A DNA stretch of 64,000 nt from Halostreptopolyspora alba (GCA_003725585.1 RJMB01000004.1:186001-250000), one strand, 5' to 3'; shown: positions 10,127-19,826, numbered from the stretch's first letter. Numbers and translations are program-made. The notes: generated by a model from the sequence alone, not told the origin.

Positions 10127-10471
10127 TCAGGGCTTCAGGACGGTCGTGGGTGTGCCGTCGGGCGCTGCGAGAACCACGACCGCCGCCTTCATCTCGCTGG
10201 CGACCGTCGCGTCGGCCTCGGTCAGCTCACCCGCCTGAGTGACCACAGCGACCGCCTCCAGGGACTCCGCCGCGCTGGAGACCGCGGCTGCCACGGCCGC
10301 CTGCAGAGCCGACAGCCGCAGCGAGGGCAACACGACGGTGGTGGCCACGTAGGTGCGCCCCGTCTCGTCACGGACAGCGGCCCCCTCCGGGGAGCTGTTG
10401 CGGGCCCGCGAGGCGCGGGCGAGCGTGACGAGTTTCTGGTCCTCTGGGGCAAGATCAGCGGTATCACTCAC
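10127..10471 (-). CDS. cytidine deaminase-like protein without zinc site
   Basis: A 114-residue protein starting GTG at 10471, with GAGGGGA upstream. It resembles the proteins annotated as cytidine deaminase beside era in streptomycetes (EGAAVRDETGRTYVATTV, LSALQAAVAAAVS), but it has no HAE motif and no PCxxC. There is no cysteine or histidine in the protein at all, so it cannot bind the catalytic zinc. It is probably a non-catalytic member of the fold. It lies between the CBS/HlyC protein and era in one leftward operon, suggesting a conserved accessory role. Function unknown. Confidence 0.8.
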   Translation of the reverse strand: MSDTADLAPEDQKLVTLARASRARNSSPEGAAVRDETGRTYVATTVVLPSLRLSALQAAVAAAVSSAAESLEAVAVVTQAGELTEADATVASEMKAAVVVLAAPDGTPTTVLKP

Positions 10472-10527
10472 GGCTGCGGTTTCCCCTCGATATCTGTGTT
10501 TTGGGCACCTCTGGGCGGTTCCGGTGG

Positions 10528-11868
10528 TCAGGTGTCCGGCGCACCGCCGCCATCCTCGTGGTCGGGCTCGCCCACCCTCTCCACCAGAACCGTCGCACTC
10601 TGGTTGCGGCTCGCCGCCCCGTCCTCGGCGGTCAACCGCAATCCAGCGTAGACGGCCTGGGAACCGGTGGTGGGCACTCGGCCCAGGGCGTAGGCCAGCA
10701 GTCCGCCCACCGTCTCCACGTCGGGGGCGTCCAGCTCCACCTCGAAAAGCTCGGCCAACTCGCCCAGCGGCAACCGGGCGGTGACCCGCGCCCGGTCCTC
10801 CGCGAGCGGCTGAATGGGCGGAACCTCGTCGTCGTACTCGTCCGTGATCTCCCCGACGATCTCCTCGACGATGTCCTCGATCGTGACCAGCCCCGCCGTA
10901 CCGCCGTACTCGTCGATCACCACGGCGACGTGCGACCGCCGCTGCATCTCGCGCAGCAACTCGTCGATGGGCTTGGAGTCGGGGACGTACGACGCGGCGC
11001 GCATGGCATCGCGCGCCGTCAGCTCGCCAGCCCGCTCGTCGTCTCGGACCTCCCGGTCGACTCCCGGCGCCTCGGACCACTGCGCGCGCAGATGGGACAC
11101 CAGGTCCTTGAGGTAGACCATTCCGATGACATCGTCCTCGTCCTCCCCGATCACCGGGATGCGGGAGAAGCCGCTCTCCAGCGCGAGCGACAGCGCCTCG
11201 TCCACGCGCGCGTCACCGTCGACGAAGACGATGTCGGTGCGCGGGACCATCACCTCGCGCACCGACGTGTCGTCGAGCTTGAACACTGACTGGATCATCT
11301 GCCGCTCGTCGGAGTCGATCACGTGCCCCCGCTCGGCGAGATCCACCAGCCGGCGCAGCTCCTCCTCCCCGGTGAACGGCCCTTCGCGGTCGCCCTTGCC
11401 GCGCGGGGTGAGCGCGCGTCCCACACGGACCAGCCCCTGGGCCACGGGACCGACGACCACCCTCGCGGGTATGGTGACCGTGGCGGTGGCCAACGCGACG
11501 GAGGTGGCGAACTGCCGCCCCAGGATGCGTGGTGTGACCCCGATCAGCACGTAGTCCACGACCACCATCACGACCGCGGCCAACGCGATGCTGGGCCAAC
11601 CCAGCCCCAGCGTCCCGATGACACCAACGGCCAGCGCCAGTAGCGCCAGCGCCTCGCTGGCCACCCGCACCAGCAGGATCACGTTGAGGTGACGGGTGAC
11701 GTCGGCGGCGATGGCGTCCAACCGCTGCCGCCCCGTGCCCTCGTCGTAGGCCGAACCCCGCGGCCCCATCCGCGCCGTCCGTGTGATGGCGACCTCAGCG
11801 CTCACGAGGTACGCCGCGAGCACGACGAAGAGGACCGCGGCGAGGAAGGCGATCCCGGGACTGGTCAT
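10528..11868 (-). CDS. CNNM/CBS-domain membrane protein (HlyC/CorC family)
   Basis: 446 residues: an N-terminal CNNM (DUF21) domain with three to four hydrophobic segments to about 160, a CBS pair at about 205-330 ([52 protein letters not shown] spread over the second) and a C-terminal CorC_HlyC domain. Family members are linked to Mg/Co ion efflux or homeostasis. The name hemolysin is historical. Its ATG overlaps the ybeY stop by four bases (11865-11868), so translation is coupled. Confidence 0.92.
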   Translation of the reverse strand: MTSPGIAFLAAVLFVVLAAYLVSAEVAITRTARMGPRGSAYDEGTGRQRLDAIAADVTRHLNVILLVRVASEALALLALAVGVIGTLGLGWPSIALAAVVMVVVDYVLIGVTPRILGRQFATSVALATATVTIPARVVVGPVAQGLVRVGRALTPRGKGDREGPFTGEEELRRLVDLAERGHVIDSDERQMIQSVFKLDDTSVREVMVPRTDIVFVDGDARVDEALSLALESGFSRIPVIGEDEDDVIGMVYLKDLVSHLRAQWSEAPGVDREVRDDERAGELTARDAMRAASYVPDSKPIDELLREMQRRSHVAVVIDEYGGTAGLVTIEDIVEEIVGEITDEYDDEVPPIQPLAEDRARVTARLPLGELAELFEVELDAPDVETVGGLLAYALGRVPTTGSQAVYAGLRLTAEDGAASRNQSATVLVERVGEPDHEDGGGAPDT

Positions 11869-12362
11869 CGCGGCGTGTTCTCGCCCTCGCCGTCGCGCGC
11901 CGAGTCCGCGGCCTCGCTCTCGCGCCAGCCCGTGAGCAGTTCGCGCTGTAGGCCGAACATCTCCTTGTGCTCATCGGGCTCGGCGTGGTCATAGCCCAGC
12001 AGGTGCAGGATACCGTGCGTGCACAGCAGGTCGATCTCCTCGCGTGTGCTGTGCCCGGCCCTCTTGGCCTGACGCGCGGCCACCTGCGGACAGATGATCA
12101 CATCACCGAGGACGCCGGGCTCGGAGACGCGGGTCGGGCCGCCAGGCCGCAGCTCATCCATGGGAAAGGACATCACGTCGGTGGGCCCGGACTCCTCCAT
12201 CCAGCGCACGTGCAGCTCGGCCATCGGCTCCTCGTCGACCAGGACGATCGACAGCTCCGCGAGCGGGTGGATTCGCATACCGTCGAGGACGAAACGGGCG
12301 AGTCGGGCCAGCCGCGTCTCGTCCTCCGCGACGCCGGACTCGTTCGCGACGTCAATACTCAT
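11865..12362 (-). CDS. ybeY: endoribonuclease YbeY (rRNA maturation factor)
   Basis: 165-residue metallo-RNase for 16S rRNA 3'-end processing and ribosome quality control. The zinc motif [11 protein letters not shown] is intact. Start chosen at ATG 12362 (MSIDVANES), which matches the family; a second ATG five codons upstream is possible. It is translationally coupled to the downstream CBS gene and follows phoH by 46 bases, the common ybeY-phoH pairing. Confidence 0.95.
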   Translation of the reverse strand: MSIDVANESGVAEDETRLARLARFVLDGMRIHPLAELSIVLVDEEPMAELHVRWMEESGPTDVMSFPMDELRPGGPTRVSEPGVLGDVIICPQVAARQAKRAGHSTREEIDLLCTHGILHLLGYDHAEPDEHKEMFGLQRELLTGWRESEAADSARDGEGENTPR

Positions 12363-12408
12363 CCTCAGCGCGCCCATCTACCATGTCAGGTCCCGCTCCG
12401 CACGGGTG

Positions 12409-13458
12409 CTAACCAGCGTTCTCCGCCGCGTCCTCGACGTGGCCCCGCGGCCTCCGGTCCCCTCCGGACGCCGACCGGTCACGCTGCTCGTTCTCGTACC
12501 GCCCGTAGGCGTCGACGATATCCGTCACCAGCTTGTGCCGGACGACGTCGGTGCTGCTGAGGCGACAGAACCCGATGTCGTCGATGCCCTCGAGGATGTT
12601 CTCGATGGTACGCAGCCCGCTGGTCTGCCCGCCCGGCAGGTCGACCTGGGTGACATCGCCGGTGACCACGATCTTGGATCCGAACCCCAGCCTCGTGAGG
12701 AACATCTTCATCTGCTCCGCCGAGGTGTTCTGCGCCTCGTCGAGGATGATGAACGAGTCGTTCAGGGTACGGCCCCGCATATAGGCCAACGGCGCGACCT
12801 CGATCGTCCCCGCCGACATGAGTTTGGGGATCGACTCGGGGTCGAGCATGTCGTGCAGGGCGTCGTACAACGGCCGCAGGTAGGGGTCGATCTTCTCGTA
12901 GAGCGAGCCGGGAAGGTACCCCAGCCGCTCCCCGGCCTCGACCGCCGGCCGGGTCAGGATGATGCGGTTGACCTGCTTGTTCTGTAGCGCCTTGACCGCC
13001 TTCGCCATGGCCAGGTACGTCTTACCGGTACCGGCGGGGCCGATGCCGAACACGATCGTGTGCCGATCGATGTGGTCGACGTAGCGCTTCTGGTTCAACG
13101 TCTTGGGCCGAATCGTCCGCCCTCGCGACGACAGTATGTTCGTCGTCAGCACCTGGGCCGGCCGTTCCTCCTCCGTGGAGGAGCGCAGCATGCCCAGTGT
13201 CCGGGTGATGGTCTCCGGGGTTACCTGGGCACCGCTCTTGACGAGCTCCAGCAGCTCCTCGATCAGCCGGACCACCGTCGACGACTCCTCGGGGCTACCA
13301 CTGATCGTGATCTCGGTGCCCCGGACATGGATGTCACAATCGAACGAGTTCTCGATCGTCCGGAGCAGTTCGTCGCCGGACCCCAGCAGGTTGATCATGA
13401 CGTGCTCTTCGGGCACCGTGACCTTGACCTGGGTACCGTGTTGTGTTGCCTCGACCAT
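12409..13458 (-). CDS. phoH: PhoH-family ATPase
   Basis: 349 residues starting MVEATQHG at ATG 13458; the frame is open further upstream but that extension does not look like the family. An N-terminal KH-like region (10-70) precedes the PhoH ATPase with Walker A GPAGTGKT at 140-147 and Walker B FIILDEAQN. It is often paired with YbeY and implicated in RNA metabolism, but the exact activity is unsettled. First gene of the phoH-ybeY-hlyC-cdd-like-era operon. Confidence 0.92.
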   Translation of the reverse strand: MVEATQHGTQVKVTVPEEHVMINLLGSGDELLRTIENSFDCDIHVRGTEITISGSPEESSTVVRLIEELLELVKSGAQVTPETITRTLGMLRSSTEEERPAQVLTTNILSSRGRTIRPKTLNQKRYVDHIDRHTIVFGIGPAGTGKTYLAMAKAVKALQNKQVNRIILTRPAVEAGERLGYLPGSLYEKIDPYLRPLYDALHDMLDPESIPKLMSAGTIEVAPLAYMRGRTLNDSFIILDEAQNTSAEQMKMFLTRLGFGSKIVVTGDVTQVDLPGGQTSGLRTIENILEGIDDIGFCRLSSTDVVRHKLVTDIVDAYGRYENEQRDRSASGGDRRPRGHVEDAAENAG

Positions 13459-13636
13459 GGTGTGGCCTTGCGGCCGTCTCGCCCCTACCTCTCGCGTCCG
13501 TGGCCATTCTCTCGCCGGGTTTTGCTCCTCGCCGCGGGTCACGATCACCCTGATCGCAGTGGCCCCAGAGAGTGCTCACCGTCACCGGAAATACTATCAA
13601 CGGGCCGTTCGTCGACCCTGCCCTTCGGTTACCTCG

Positions 13637-13987
13637 TTACCCGGGCGGCCACTCCATACCGCGCCCACCCAGCACGTGGCCGTGCACGTGAAACACCGTC
13701 TGGCCCACTCCACCTCCGGTGTTGAACACCAACCGGTAGCCGCTCGCCGCCACACCCTCCGCTTTGGCCACCTCGTGAGCCTCGCGGGCGATCTCGTCCA
13801 TGATGCCGGAGTCGGCCTGGCCCACCGACGCGGCGTCCGGATAGTGCTCCCGGGTGATCACCAAAACGTGCGTCGGCGCCTGCGGATTGATGTCGCGAAT
13901 CGAGATCGTGCGTTCCGCTTCCCGCACGATCTCCGCGGGGATCTGACCTCCGACGATCTTGCAGAACATGCAGTCGGTCCCGGACAT
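13637..13987 (-). CDS. HIT-family nucleotide-binding protein (HinT-like)
   Basis: 116-residue purine-nucleotide phosphoramidase-type protein. The catalytic histidine triad HVHGHVLGG lies near the C-terminus and the N-terminal CMFCKIVGGQIPAE is typical of HinT. The start ATG at 13987 leaves 178 bases to phoH downstream, so it may be a separate unit or head the operon. Divergent from an ECF sigma gene across a 428-base gap. Confidence 0.93.
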   Translation of the reverse strand: MSGTDCMFCKIVGGQIPAEIVREAERTISIRDINPQAPTHVLVITREHYPDAASVGQADSGIMDEIAREAHEVAKAEGVAASGYRLVFNTGGGVGQTVFHVHGHVLGGRGMEWPPG

Positions 13988-14415
13988 TCCATCCCCTTCT
14001 CAATCGGTTGTCGGTCCACTCGTTTCCCAATGGTCTCCCAATGATGCCGCAGCACCCTCGTGAGACCATTGGTTTCTCCGAGGGGGAGTGCCCCGCGAAC
14101 CCACGTTTCCCGCCCGCGAGACGGGCGCGTCATGCGTAACGTAGAGGTTCCGGGAGGCCGCCGAATCGACGCGCCGTACCCCGCCCACGTCGGCCGTCCG
14201 GTTGCGGCCACGTCCCCGTGGACGCACTGCCTTCGTTCCCGAGGGGGCTATTCTGGTTCATTTGCGTGACATAGGGCACATGGTCACGTCATGGGGGGTC
14301 TTATTGCTGCTTGACAGAACATCGGGGTGCGTGACGGCCAGCCCGGACCAGGAGTTCCCGCCACGCACCGTGAGTTCCCGCGCCGGATCCGCCATCACGA
14401 CAAGAAGAACAACAT
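13988..14415. other. divergent intergenic region, HIT / sigma factor
   Basis: A 428-base non-coding stretch. It holds a perfect 11-bp inverted repeat at 14027-14072 (listed separately), a GTGAC-N12-GTCAC dyad at 14266-14287 and an isolated TTGACA at 14311-14316 without a clear -10 partner. It should contain the promoters for both divergent genes. No RNA gene is recognised. Confidence 0.6.
14027..14072. repeat. perfect 11-bp inverted repeat, 24-base spacer
   Basis: CCAATGGTCTC (14027-14037) and its exact complement GAGACCATTGG (14062-14072) lie 40-85 bases upstream of the HIT gene. The genes on both sides point away, so a terminator is not expected here. It could be a regulatory dyad or an RNA leader of the HIT transcript. 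Confidence 0.7.
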
Positions 14416-15003
14416 ATGCCCTTTCGTAAACCTCGCGACAAGGGCCAGCGTCAAACCAGCGTGACCGAAACCATGGTGGCGGACGCATCCGCGACGACAG
14501 TAGCGGTCGAATGGGACGCGGACCAGGCCGTGACGGAGCTGTACAGCGCGCAGTACCGGCCCCTGGTGCGACTCGCGACACTGCTGGTCCGGGATTTCGC
14601 GACCGCCGAGGAAGTAGTCCAAGACGCGTTCGTCGCGATGCACGGAGCGTGGCGGCGGTTGCGAGACCCCAACAAGGCGCTGTCGTACCTCCGCCAGTCG
14701 GTGGTCAACCGGGCCAGGTCGGTACTGCGGCACCGGGCGGTGGTTGAGAAGCACATCCCCAAGGCTCTTCCCGACGCCCCGAGCGCCGAGCACGGCGCCA
14801 TCGGTGAGCTGGAACGCGCCTCCGTCATCGAGGCCCTCCGCGCACTGCCCACACGGCAGCGGGAGGCTATAGTACTCCGGTACTACGGCGATCTTTCCGA
14901 GGCCCAGATCGCCGAAGCCATGGGAATCAGCCGTGGCGCGGTCAAGAGTCACACAGCGCGTGGTGTCGCCGCACTCCGCTCGGTTCTGGAGCAATCGTCA
15001 TGA
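14416..15003 (+). CDS. ECF RNA polymerase sigma factor (SigE-like group)
   Basis: 195 residues with sigma region 2 at about 38-105 (YRPLVRLATLLVRDFATAEEVVQDAF) and region 4 at about 135-190 (LPTRQREAIVLRYYGDLSEAQIAEAMGISRGAVKSH); helices are quoted here only to mark borders. The N-terminal 30 residues are extra. ATG 14416 is used. Its TGA overlaps the next ATG (15000-15003), coupling translation to a one-pass membrane protein that probably acts as its anti-sigma partner. The signal sensed is unknown. Confidence 0.9.
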   Translation: MPFRKPRDKGQRQTSVTETMVADASATTVAVEWDADQAVTELYSAQYRPLVRLATLLVRDFATAEEVVQDAFVAMHGAWRRLRDPNKALSYLRQSVVNRARSVLRHRAVVEKHIPKALPDAPSAEHGAIGELERASVIEALRALPTRQREAIVLRYYGDLSEAQIAEAMGISRGAVKSHTARGVAALRSVLEQSS

Positions 15004-15683
15004 ACGAACCGTCCGACGACCGTACCGAGGAGCGGCTCCGGGCCGTCCTCCGGGCCGAGGCCGACTCCGTTAAGCCCTCTCCCGAGGCACTGAACCTCAT
15101 CCGAGCGCGCACGGAACGGAAACGGTTCGCTTTCTCCTGGCTACGCCCCCTGCTCGCGGTGGGCGCGGCCGCGGCGATCGCCGGGTCGGTGGTCATCGGC
15201 GCCCCCCAGGTCCGGGAACAGGTGCTGCCCGAACTCTTCCCCGCCTCGGGTACCGAGCGGCAGACCCAGTCCGAGGAACAAGACGATGGTGGTCAGGCCG
15301 CGCGCGAGACCGAACCCGCCCCCGATGAGACCGGTTCCGACGAGATCGAGTATCCCTCGAAGGGAGAGACTCCCCCACCCAATCCCGGTGGTGAGCCCCC
15401 GAAGGCCGACAAGACGCCGGACAGCGCCGAGCGTACGGTCGCCTGCTCCGAGCTACCCAGCGAACCGCAGGATCCGAGCCTCACCGCCAAGGAGGACGAG
15501 GACAACGACAACCGCGGGTGCGAGTCGGAGGAGGACGACACCTCCGGCGAGGACGGCGGCGACGACGGCTCCGGCCAGGACGACGGCGGTGACGACGGCT
15601 CCGGTGGCGACGAGAGTGACGGTGGCGACGACACCTCCGGCGAGGACACCGGCGGCGATCCCAGTGCGGAGCCCCAGGAGTGA
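15000..15683 (+). CDS. acidic single-pass membrane protein, probable anti-sigma partner
   Basis: 227 residues. A 47-residue basic/charged cytosolic N-terminus is followed by one membrane segment at about 48-67. The long outer region becomes almost pure Asp/Gly/Ser/Glu after residue 165. Two cysteines (C149 and C174) flank the start of the acidic tail and could form a disulfide. The four-base overlap with the sigma gene, the size and the topology are those of an ECF anti-sigma factor, but no zinc HxxxCxxC motif is visible. The acidic tail may bind cations or cell-wall polymer. Function is inferred only. Confidence 0.7.
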   Translation: MNEPSDDRTEERLRAVLRAEADSVKPSPEALNLIRARTERKRFAFSWLRPLLAVGAAAAIAGSVVIGAPQVREQVLPELFPASGTERQTQSEEQDDGGQAARETEPAPDETGSDEIEYPSKGETPPPNPGGEPPKADKTPDSAERTVACSELPSEPQDPSLTAKEDEDNDNRGCESEEDDTSGEDGGDDGSGQDDGGDDGSGGDESDGGDDTSGEDTGGDPSAEPQE

Positions 15684-15754
15684 GTACGGCGAGCTCGAGC
15701 AGGCCGGCCCCCCGCCGCGGCGCGAGCCCTCCGTTTCCGTCATGGCGAGGCGTG

Positions 15755-16504
15755 TCACCAGCGCCCACAGCGCGCCTGCACGACGGCCAGCGCCGCGACC
15801 CCGGCCGTTGAGGTGCGCAGCACCGTCGGCCCGAGTAGCGCCCTGGTGGCTCCCGCCTCGTCGAAGGCGCGTAGCTCGTTCCCGGTCATCCCCCCTTCGG
15901 GGCCGACCACGAGCACGATCCCGCCCGAACCGGGCTCCGTGAGCCCGGCGGGCAGCGGCAGCGTGGAAAGTGGCTCCGCCGCGTCCTCGTGGAGCACGAT
16001 TCCCAGCGCGGCACCGAACACCAGGGAGGCGACCCCGCTGGTAGCAGCGAGGTCCCCCACCTCGGGTATCCAGCTGCGGCGCGCCTGCTTGCCCGCCTCG
16101 CGGGCGGTGGCGCGCCACTTGGCCAGCGCCTTGGCGGCCCGCTCCGGTTTCCAACGGGTCACGCAGCGCTCGGCGGCCCACGGGACGATCGTGTCGACAC
16201 CGGCCTCGGTCATCACCTCGACCGCCAACTCGGCACGGTCACTCTTGGGCAGCGCCTGCACGACGGTGATGGACGGTTTCGGCGCCGGGTCGGTCGTGCG
16301 TTCCTCCACCGTGCAGCTGAGCGTGTCCTTGCCCACACCGGTGACAACACACCGCGCACGGGTACCGGCCCCGTCGGCGAGATCGACGACCTCGCCGACC
16401 GCGAGCCGCCGCACCGTCGCGGCGTGCCTGCCCTCAGCTCCGGAGAGCACCACCCGCTCCTGGTCGAGCGCGCCCGGCTCCGTCAGGAACAACGGAGGTG
16501 TCAC
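15755..16504 (-). CDS. rsmE: 16S rRNA m3U1498 methyltransferase
   Basis: 249-residue SPOUT methyltransferase that uses S-adenosylmethionine to methylate U1498. An N-terminal PUA-like domain is followed by the knot region with LVVGPEGGMTGNE and LGPTVLRTSTAG. The start is GTG at 16504 with GGGAGGG eight bases upstream. It is the third gene of hrcA-dnaJ-rsmE, a common actinobacterial order, 64 bases after dnaJ. Confidence 0.96.
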   Translation of the reverse strand: MTPPLFLTEPGALDQERVVLSGAEGRHAATVRRLAVGEVVDLADGAGTRARCVVTGVGKDTLSCTVEERTTDPAPKPSITVVQALPKSDRAELAVEVMTEAGVDTIVPWAAERCVTRWKPERAAKALAKWRATAREAGKQARRSWIPEVGDLAATSGVASLVFGAALGIVLHEDAAEPLSTLPLPAGLTEPGSGGIVLVVGPEGGMTGNELRAFDEAGATRALLGPTVLRTSTAGVAALAVVQARCGRW

Positions 16505-16568
16505 GCGGTTCCCTCCCCGCCCTCACGCCTGTCACAGACCCATGGCCCGCCCCGGGAACCGGTCCGGG

Positions 16569-17714
16569 TCACTTCGTGCCGAAGGCGTCGCGCAGCCGGG
16601 TGAAGAAGTTGCCGTGTCCCGGGCTGAACTTTCCGGGCGGGTGGTCCTCACCACGCAGCTCGGCGAACTTGCGCAGCAGCGACTCCTGCTCCTCGTCGAG
16701 CTTGCTCGGCGTCTCGACGTTCACCTGGATCCTCATGTCACCACGGCCCCCACCGTCGAGGTGGGTACAGCCCCGGCCCTCGAGCGTTACGACGTGCCCA
16801 GAGCTGGTTCCGGGACGGAGGTCGACCTCCTCGTTGCCGTCGAGCGTCTCGATGGTGAGCGAGGCACCGAGAGCGGCGGCGGTCATGGGGACGGTGACCG
16901 TGCAGTGCAGGTCGTCACCGCGCCGCTCGAACACGGGGTGCGGACGTTGCACGATCTCCAGGAAGATGTCCCCACGAGGTCCGCCGTTCGGGCCGACCTC
17001 GCCCTCACCGGCGAGCTGGATCTGAGTACCGTCCTCGACCCCCGCGGGGATCTGCACCTTGCGGGTGACCTTCTCGCGCACCCGACCCTCGCCGGCGCAG
17101 TCGGCGCAGGGGTTGGTGATGACGCTGCCCTCACCCGAGCACTGCGGGCAGGGGCGGGTGGTCATGACCTGGCCCAGGAACGAACGGGTGACCTGGGAGA
17201 CCTCACCGCGCCCCTGGCACATGTCGCAGGTGTGTCGCTTGCTGCCCTTGGCGGTGCCCTCGCCCTGGCAGGTGTCGCACAGCACCGCGGTCGGGAACGT
17301 GACGTCCTTGGTGACACCGAACGCGGTCTCGGAGAGGTCCAGCTCGACCCTTACCTTGATGCTGCGGCCACGGCGCACGCGGTCGCCGGGGCGACGTCCG
17401 CCCCCGGCCCCGCCGCCGAAGAACGCGTTCATGATGTCGTCGAAGGGGAAGCCGGCCGCGCCGAAGCCGCCGGCCCCGCCGCCACCACCACCGGAGGGCG
17501 CGAAGGGGTCGGCGCCCATGTCGAACATCTTGCGCTTGCTCTCGTCGGAGAGCACCTCGTATGCCTGGGTTACCTCTTTGAACCGGTCCTGGGTCTCAGG
17601 GTCGGGGTTGACGTCTGGGTGCAGTTCACGGGCGAGTCGTCGATACGCCTTCTTGATCTCCTCCTGAGTGGCGTCGCGACGCACTCCAAGGATCTGGTAA
17701 TAGTCTCTGGCCAC
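16569..17714 (-). CDS. dnaJ: chaperone DnaJ
   Basis: 381-residue DnaK co-chaperone. J domain at 1-70 with HPD at 32-34, Gly/Phe-rich linker at about 74-105, and four zinc-finger repeats ([32 protein letters not shown]), followed by the two substrate-binding barrels. The GTG start at 17714 abuts the hrcA stop codon directly, so translation is coupled. This is the HrcA-linked DnaJ (often called DnaJ2 in actinomycetes). Heat-shock control through the CIRCE element upstream of hrcA is expected. Confidence 0.97.
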   Translation of the reverse strand: MARDYYQILGVRRDATQEEIKKAYRRLARELHPDVNPDPETQDRFKEVTQAYEVLSDESKRKMFDMGADPFAPSGGGGGGAGGFGAAGFPFDDIMNAFFGGGAGGGRRPGDRVRRGRSIKVRVELDLSETAFGVTKDVTFPTAVLCDTCQGEGTAKGSKRHTCDMCQGRGEVSQVTRSFLGQVMTTRPCPQCSGEGSVITNPCADCAGEGRVREKVTRKVQIPAGVEDGTQIQLAGEGEVGPNGGPRGDIFLEIVQRPHPVFERRGDDLHCTVTVPMTAAALGASLTIETLDGNEEVDLRPGTSSGHVVTLEGRGCTHLDGGGRGDMRIQVNVETPSKLDEEQESLLRKFAELRGEDHPPGKFSPGHGNFFTRLRDAFGTK

Positions 17715-18728
17715 TTACTGCCCCGCTAGAATCGAACCGACGTACCGTGCAACCGCGCGTACCGCTCCCATCGTTCCCGGGTAGTCCATCCGGGTCGGGC
17801 CGACCACGCCAAGCTTGGCCAGCGACTGGTCCCCGATGCCGTAACCGGCGGAGACGATGGAGGTGGACTGGAATCCCTCGTGGGAGTTCTCCGCGCCAAT
17901 TCGTACCGTGAGCATGGACGGATTCTCCGCCTCACCCAGCAAACGGATGAGGACCACGTTCTCTTCCAGTGCCTCGAGTACCTCTCGCAGGCTAACCGAG
18001 AAATCCATCGCAGCGAGATTCGCCGTCCCTCCGAGGAGCACCTTCTCCTCATGCCGCTCCACCAGGCTCTCCAGGAGCACGGAGAGCACCGACATCGCGA
18101 GCTGCCGGTCGTCGGGCGGCACCTGTGACGGCAGGTCGGCGACCGCGTCGGGTACGTCGGTCAGCCACGCGCCGTCGATGGCGCGGTTGAGGAGCTGACG
18201 TAGGTCCTCGACCGCTTCCTCGGAGGCGCCGTCGACACCGTCGATCACACGCTGCTCCACCCGGCCGGTGTCGGTGATGAGTACCATCATCACCCGCTGC
18301 GACCCCAGCGGGACCAGTTCCACGTGCTGCACCGACGAACGGGTGAGGGACGGATACTGCACGATCGCGACCTGGCGGGTGAGCTGCGCCAGCAGCCGGA
18401 CTGTGCGAGCCACGATCTCGTCGAGGTCAACGGCACCCGAAAGGAAGGACTCGATAGCGCGCCGCTCCGCCGCCGAGAGCGGCTTGACGGTGGACAGCCG
18501 GTCCACGAACAGCCGGTACCCCTTGTCGGTGGGGACCCGGCCAGCGCTCGTGTGCGGCTGGGTGATGTAGCCCTCCTCCTCGAGGGCGACCATGTCGTTA
18601 CGGATCGTCGCCGGGGACACACCCAGGTGGTGCTTACCGGCAAGCGCCTTCGATCCCACGGGCTCGTTCGTGGACACGTAGTCCTCGACGATGGCGCGCA
18701 ACACCGCCAGCTTCCGGTCGTCGAGCAC
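17715..18728 (-). CDS. hrcA: heat-inducible transcription repressor HrcA
   Basis: 337 residues. Start: GTG 18728 ([14 protein letters not shown]), placed seven bases after AGGAGG; a longer frame is rejected because it would include this ribosome binding site. An N-terminal winged helix ([20 protein letters not shown] region) precedes the GAF-like dimerisation domain. It represses heat-shock genes by binding CIRCE, and one such site lies just upstream at 18740-18766, indicating autoregulation of hrcA-dnaJ-rsmE. Confidence 0.97.
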   Translation of the reverse strand: MLDDRKLAVLRAIVEDYVSTNEPVGSKALAGKHHLGVSPATIRNDMVALEEEGYITQPHTSAGRVPTDKGYRLFVDRLSTVKPLSAAERRAIESFLSGAVDLDEIVARTVRLLAQLTRQVAIVQYPSLTRSSVQHVELVPLGSQRVMMVLITDTGRVEQRVIDGVDGASEEAVEDLRQLLNRAIDGAWLTDVPDAVADLPSQVPPDDRQLAMSVLSVLLESLVERHEEKVLLGGTANLAAMDFSVSLREVLEALEENVVLIRLLGEAENPSMLTVRIGAENSHEGFQSTSIVSAGYGIGDQSLAKLGVVGPTRMDYPGTMGAVRAVARYVGSILAGQ

Positions 18729-18739
18729 GCGCTCACCTC

Positions 18740-18766
18740 CTAGCACTCCGCGGTCTTAAGTGCTAA
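18740..18766 (-). promoter_or_regulatory. CIRCE operator
   Basis: CTAGCACTC-N9-AAGTGCTAA matches the consensus TTAGCACTC-N9-GAGTGCTAA at 16 of 18 arm positions. A -10-like TACAAT on the minus strand overlaps its upstream end. This is the HrcA binding site for the hrcA-dnaJ-rsmE operon. Confidence 0.95.
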
Positions 18767-18983
18767 TTGTATGCTGTAGCGCAAAGGCACCGCTGACCGC
18801 ATCGTCCGCGGCGTCGTGACACGTCGTCTCGGCCCCGGAAGCCCTCCGCCGCAGAGCCCCGGATCGCCGGTTCGGCAAGCCGCCATGGCGGACAATCGTC
18901 CGCCGCCTACGACATTCCCGCAAGCGCGCCACCACCACACACGTGCCCCACGGGACAATGGAGGGGCGCTAGACTGCGGCCCC

Positions 18984-19826
18984 GTGCGCAAGAACACCGG
19001 CAGGCGCTACTCCGTGGACGTGCTCGCGGGAGACTGGCGGCGCCCACGCAAGGGGCGGATCCCCGAGGTCCCGCTCGAGAGCGGGCTGGTCGTCGAGTCC
19101 GCCGACGAGGGGTTCTGCGGGGCGGCGGTCGCTTGGGACAAGAGCACCGTCACCCTGGAGGACCGGAGGGGACAGCGAAGGGTGTTCGCGCTCGAACCGG
19201 CGGCTTTCCTGCTCGACGGCGCGCCCGTGACACTGGTGCGCCCGGCCGAGGATACACGAGACTCCGCCCCCCGCAGCGCCTCCGGCTCCATCGCCGTCGA
19301 GGGGCTCAGGTCCCGCGTCGCCAAGGAGAGTCGGATCTACGTCGAGGGCGTGCACGACGCCGAGCTCGTCGAACGGATCTGGGGGCACGACCTGCGGGTC
19401 GAGGGGGTGGTCGTGGAGTACCTGGAGGGGGTCGACCACCTGCCCGACGTCATCGCGGAGTTCGAGCCCGGACCCCACCGCCGCCTCGGTGTGCTCGTGG
19501 ACCACCTAGTTCCGGGGAGTAAGGAGAGTCGGATCGCCGAGGCGGTGTCCTCAGCGCACGTTCTCGTCGTCGGGCACCCCTTCGTTGACGTGTGGCAGGC
19601 CGTCAAACCATCCGTCCTCGGGATCGGCGCGTGGCCCGAGGTGGAGCGCGGGGTTCCGTGGAAGGAGGGGGTACTGCGCGAGCTCGGCTGGCCCGAGGAC
19701 CCCGGTTCGGCCTGGCGGCGCATCCTGGGCTCGGTGCGCACCTACGCCGACCTGGAGCCCGAACTTCTGGGTCGGGTCGAGGAGCTGATCGATTTCGTCA
19801 CCACTCCCACCACAGCGGACGGCTAA
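18984..19826 (+). CDS. DUF3097 family protein
   Basis: 280 residues, conserved in actinobacteria next to hrcA/dnaJ. Start GTG 18984 (VRKNTGRRYSVDVL); no strong ribosome binding site is visible. An N-terminal beta-rich part (CGAAVAWDKSTVTLEDR) is followed by a segment with IYVEGVHDAELVERIWG, LGVLVDHLVPGSKES and VVGHPFVD. The EG-hD followed by D-H and hPF-D pattern recalls TOPRIM folds; this is my inference. Divergent from hrcA. Function unknown. Confidence 0.85.
   Translation: MRKNTGRRYSVDVLAGDWRRPRKGRIPEVPLESGLVVESADEGFCGAAVAWDKSTVTLEDRRGQRRVFALEPAAFLLDGAPVTLVRPAEDTRDSAPRSASGSIAVEGLRSRVAKESRIYVEGVHDAELVERIWGHDLRVEGVVVEYLEGVDHLPDVIAEFEPGPHRRLGVLVDHLVPGSKESRIAEAVSSAHVLVVGHPFVDVWQAVKPSVLGIGAWPEVERGVPWKEGVLRELGWPEDPGSAWRRILGSVRTYADLEPELLGRVEELIDFVTTPTTADG

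Noticed and set aside
18816..18983. Upstream extension of the DUF3097 frame
   Set aside because: Proline/arginine-rich and not similar to the family; GTG 18984 gives the expected length.
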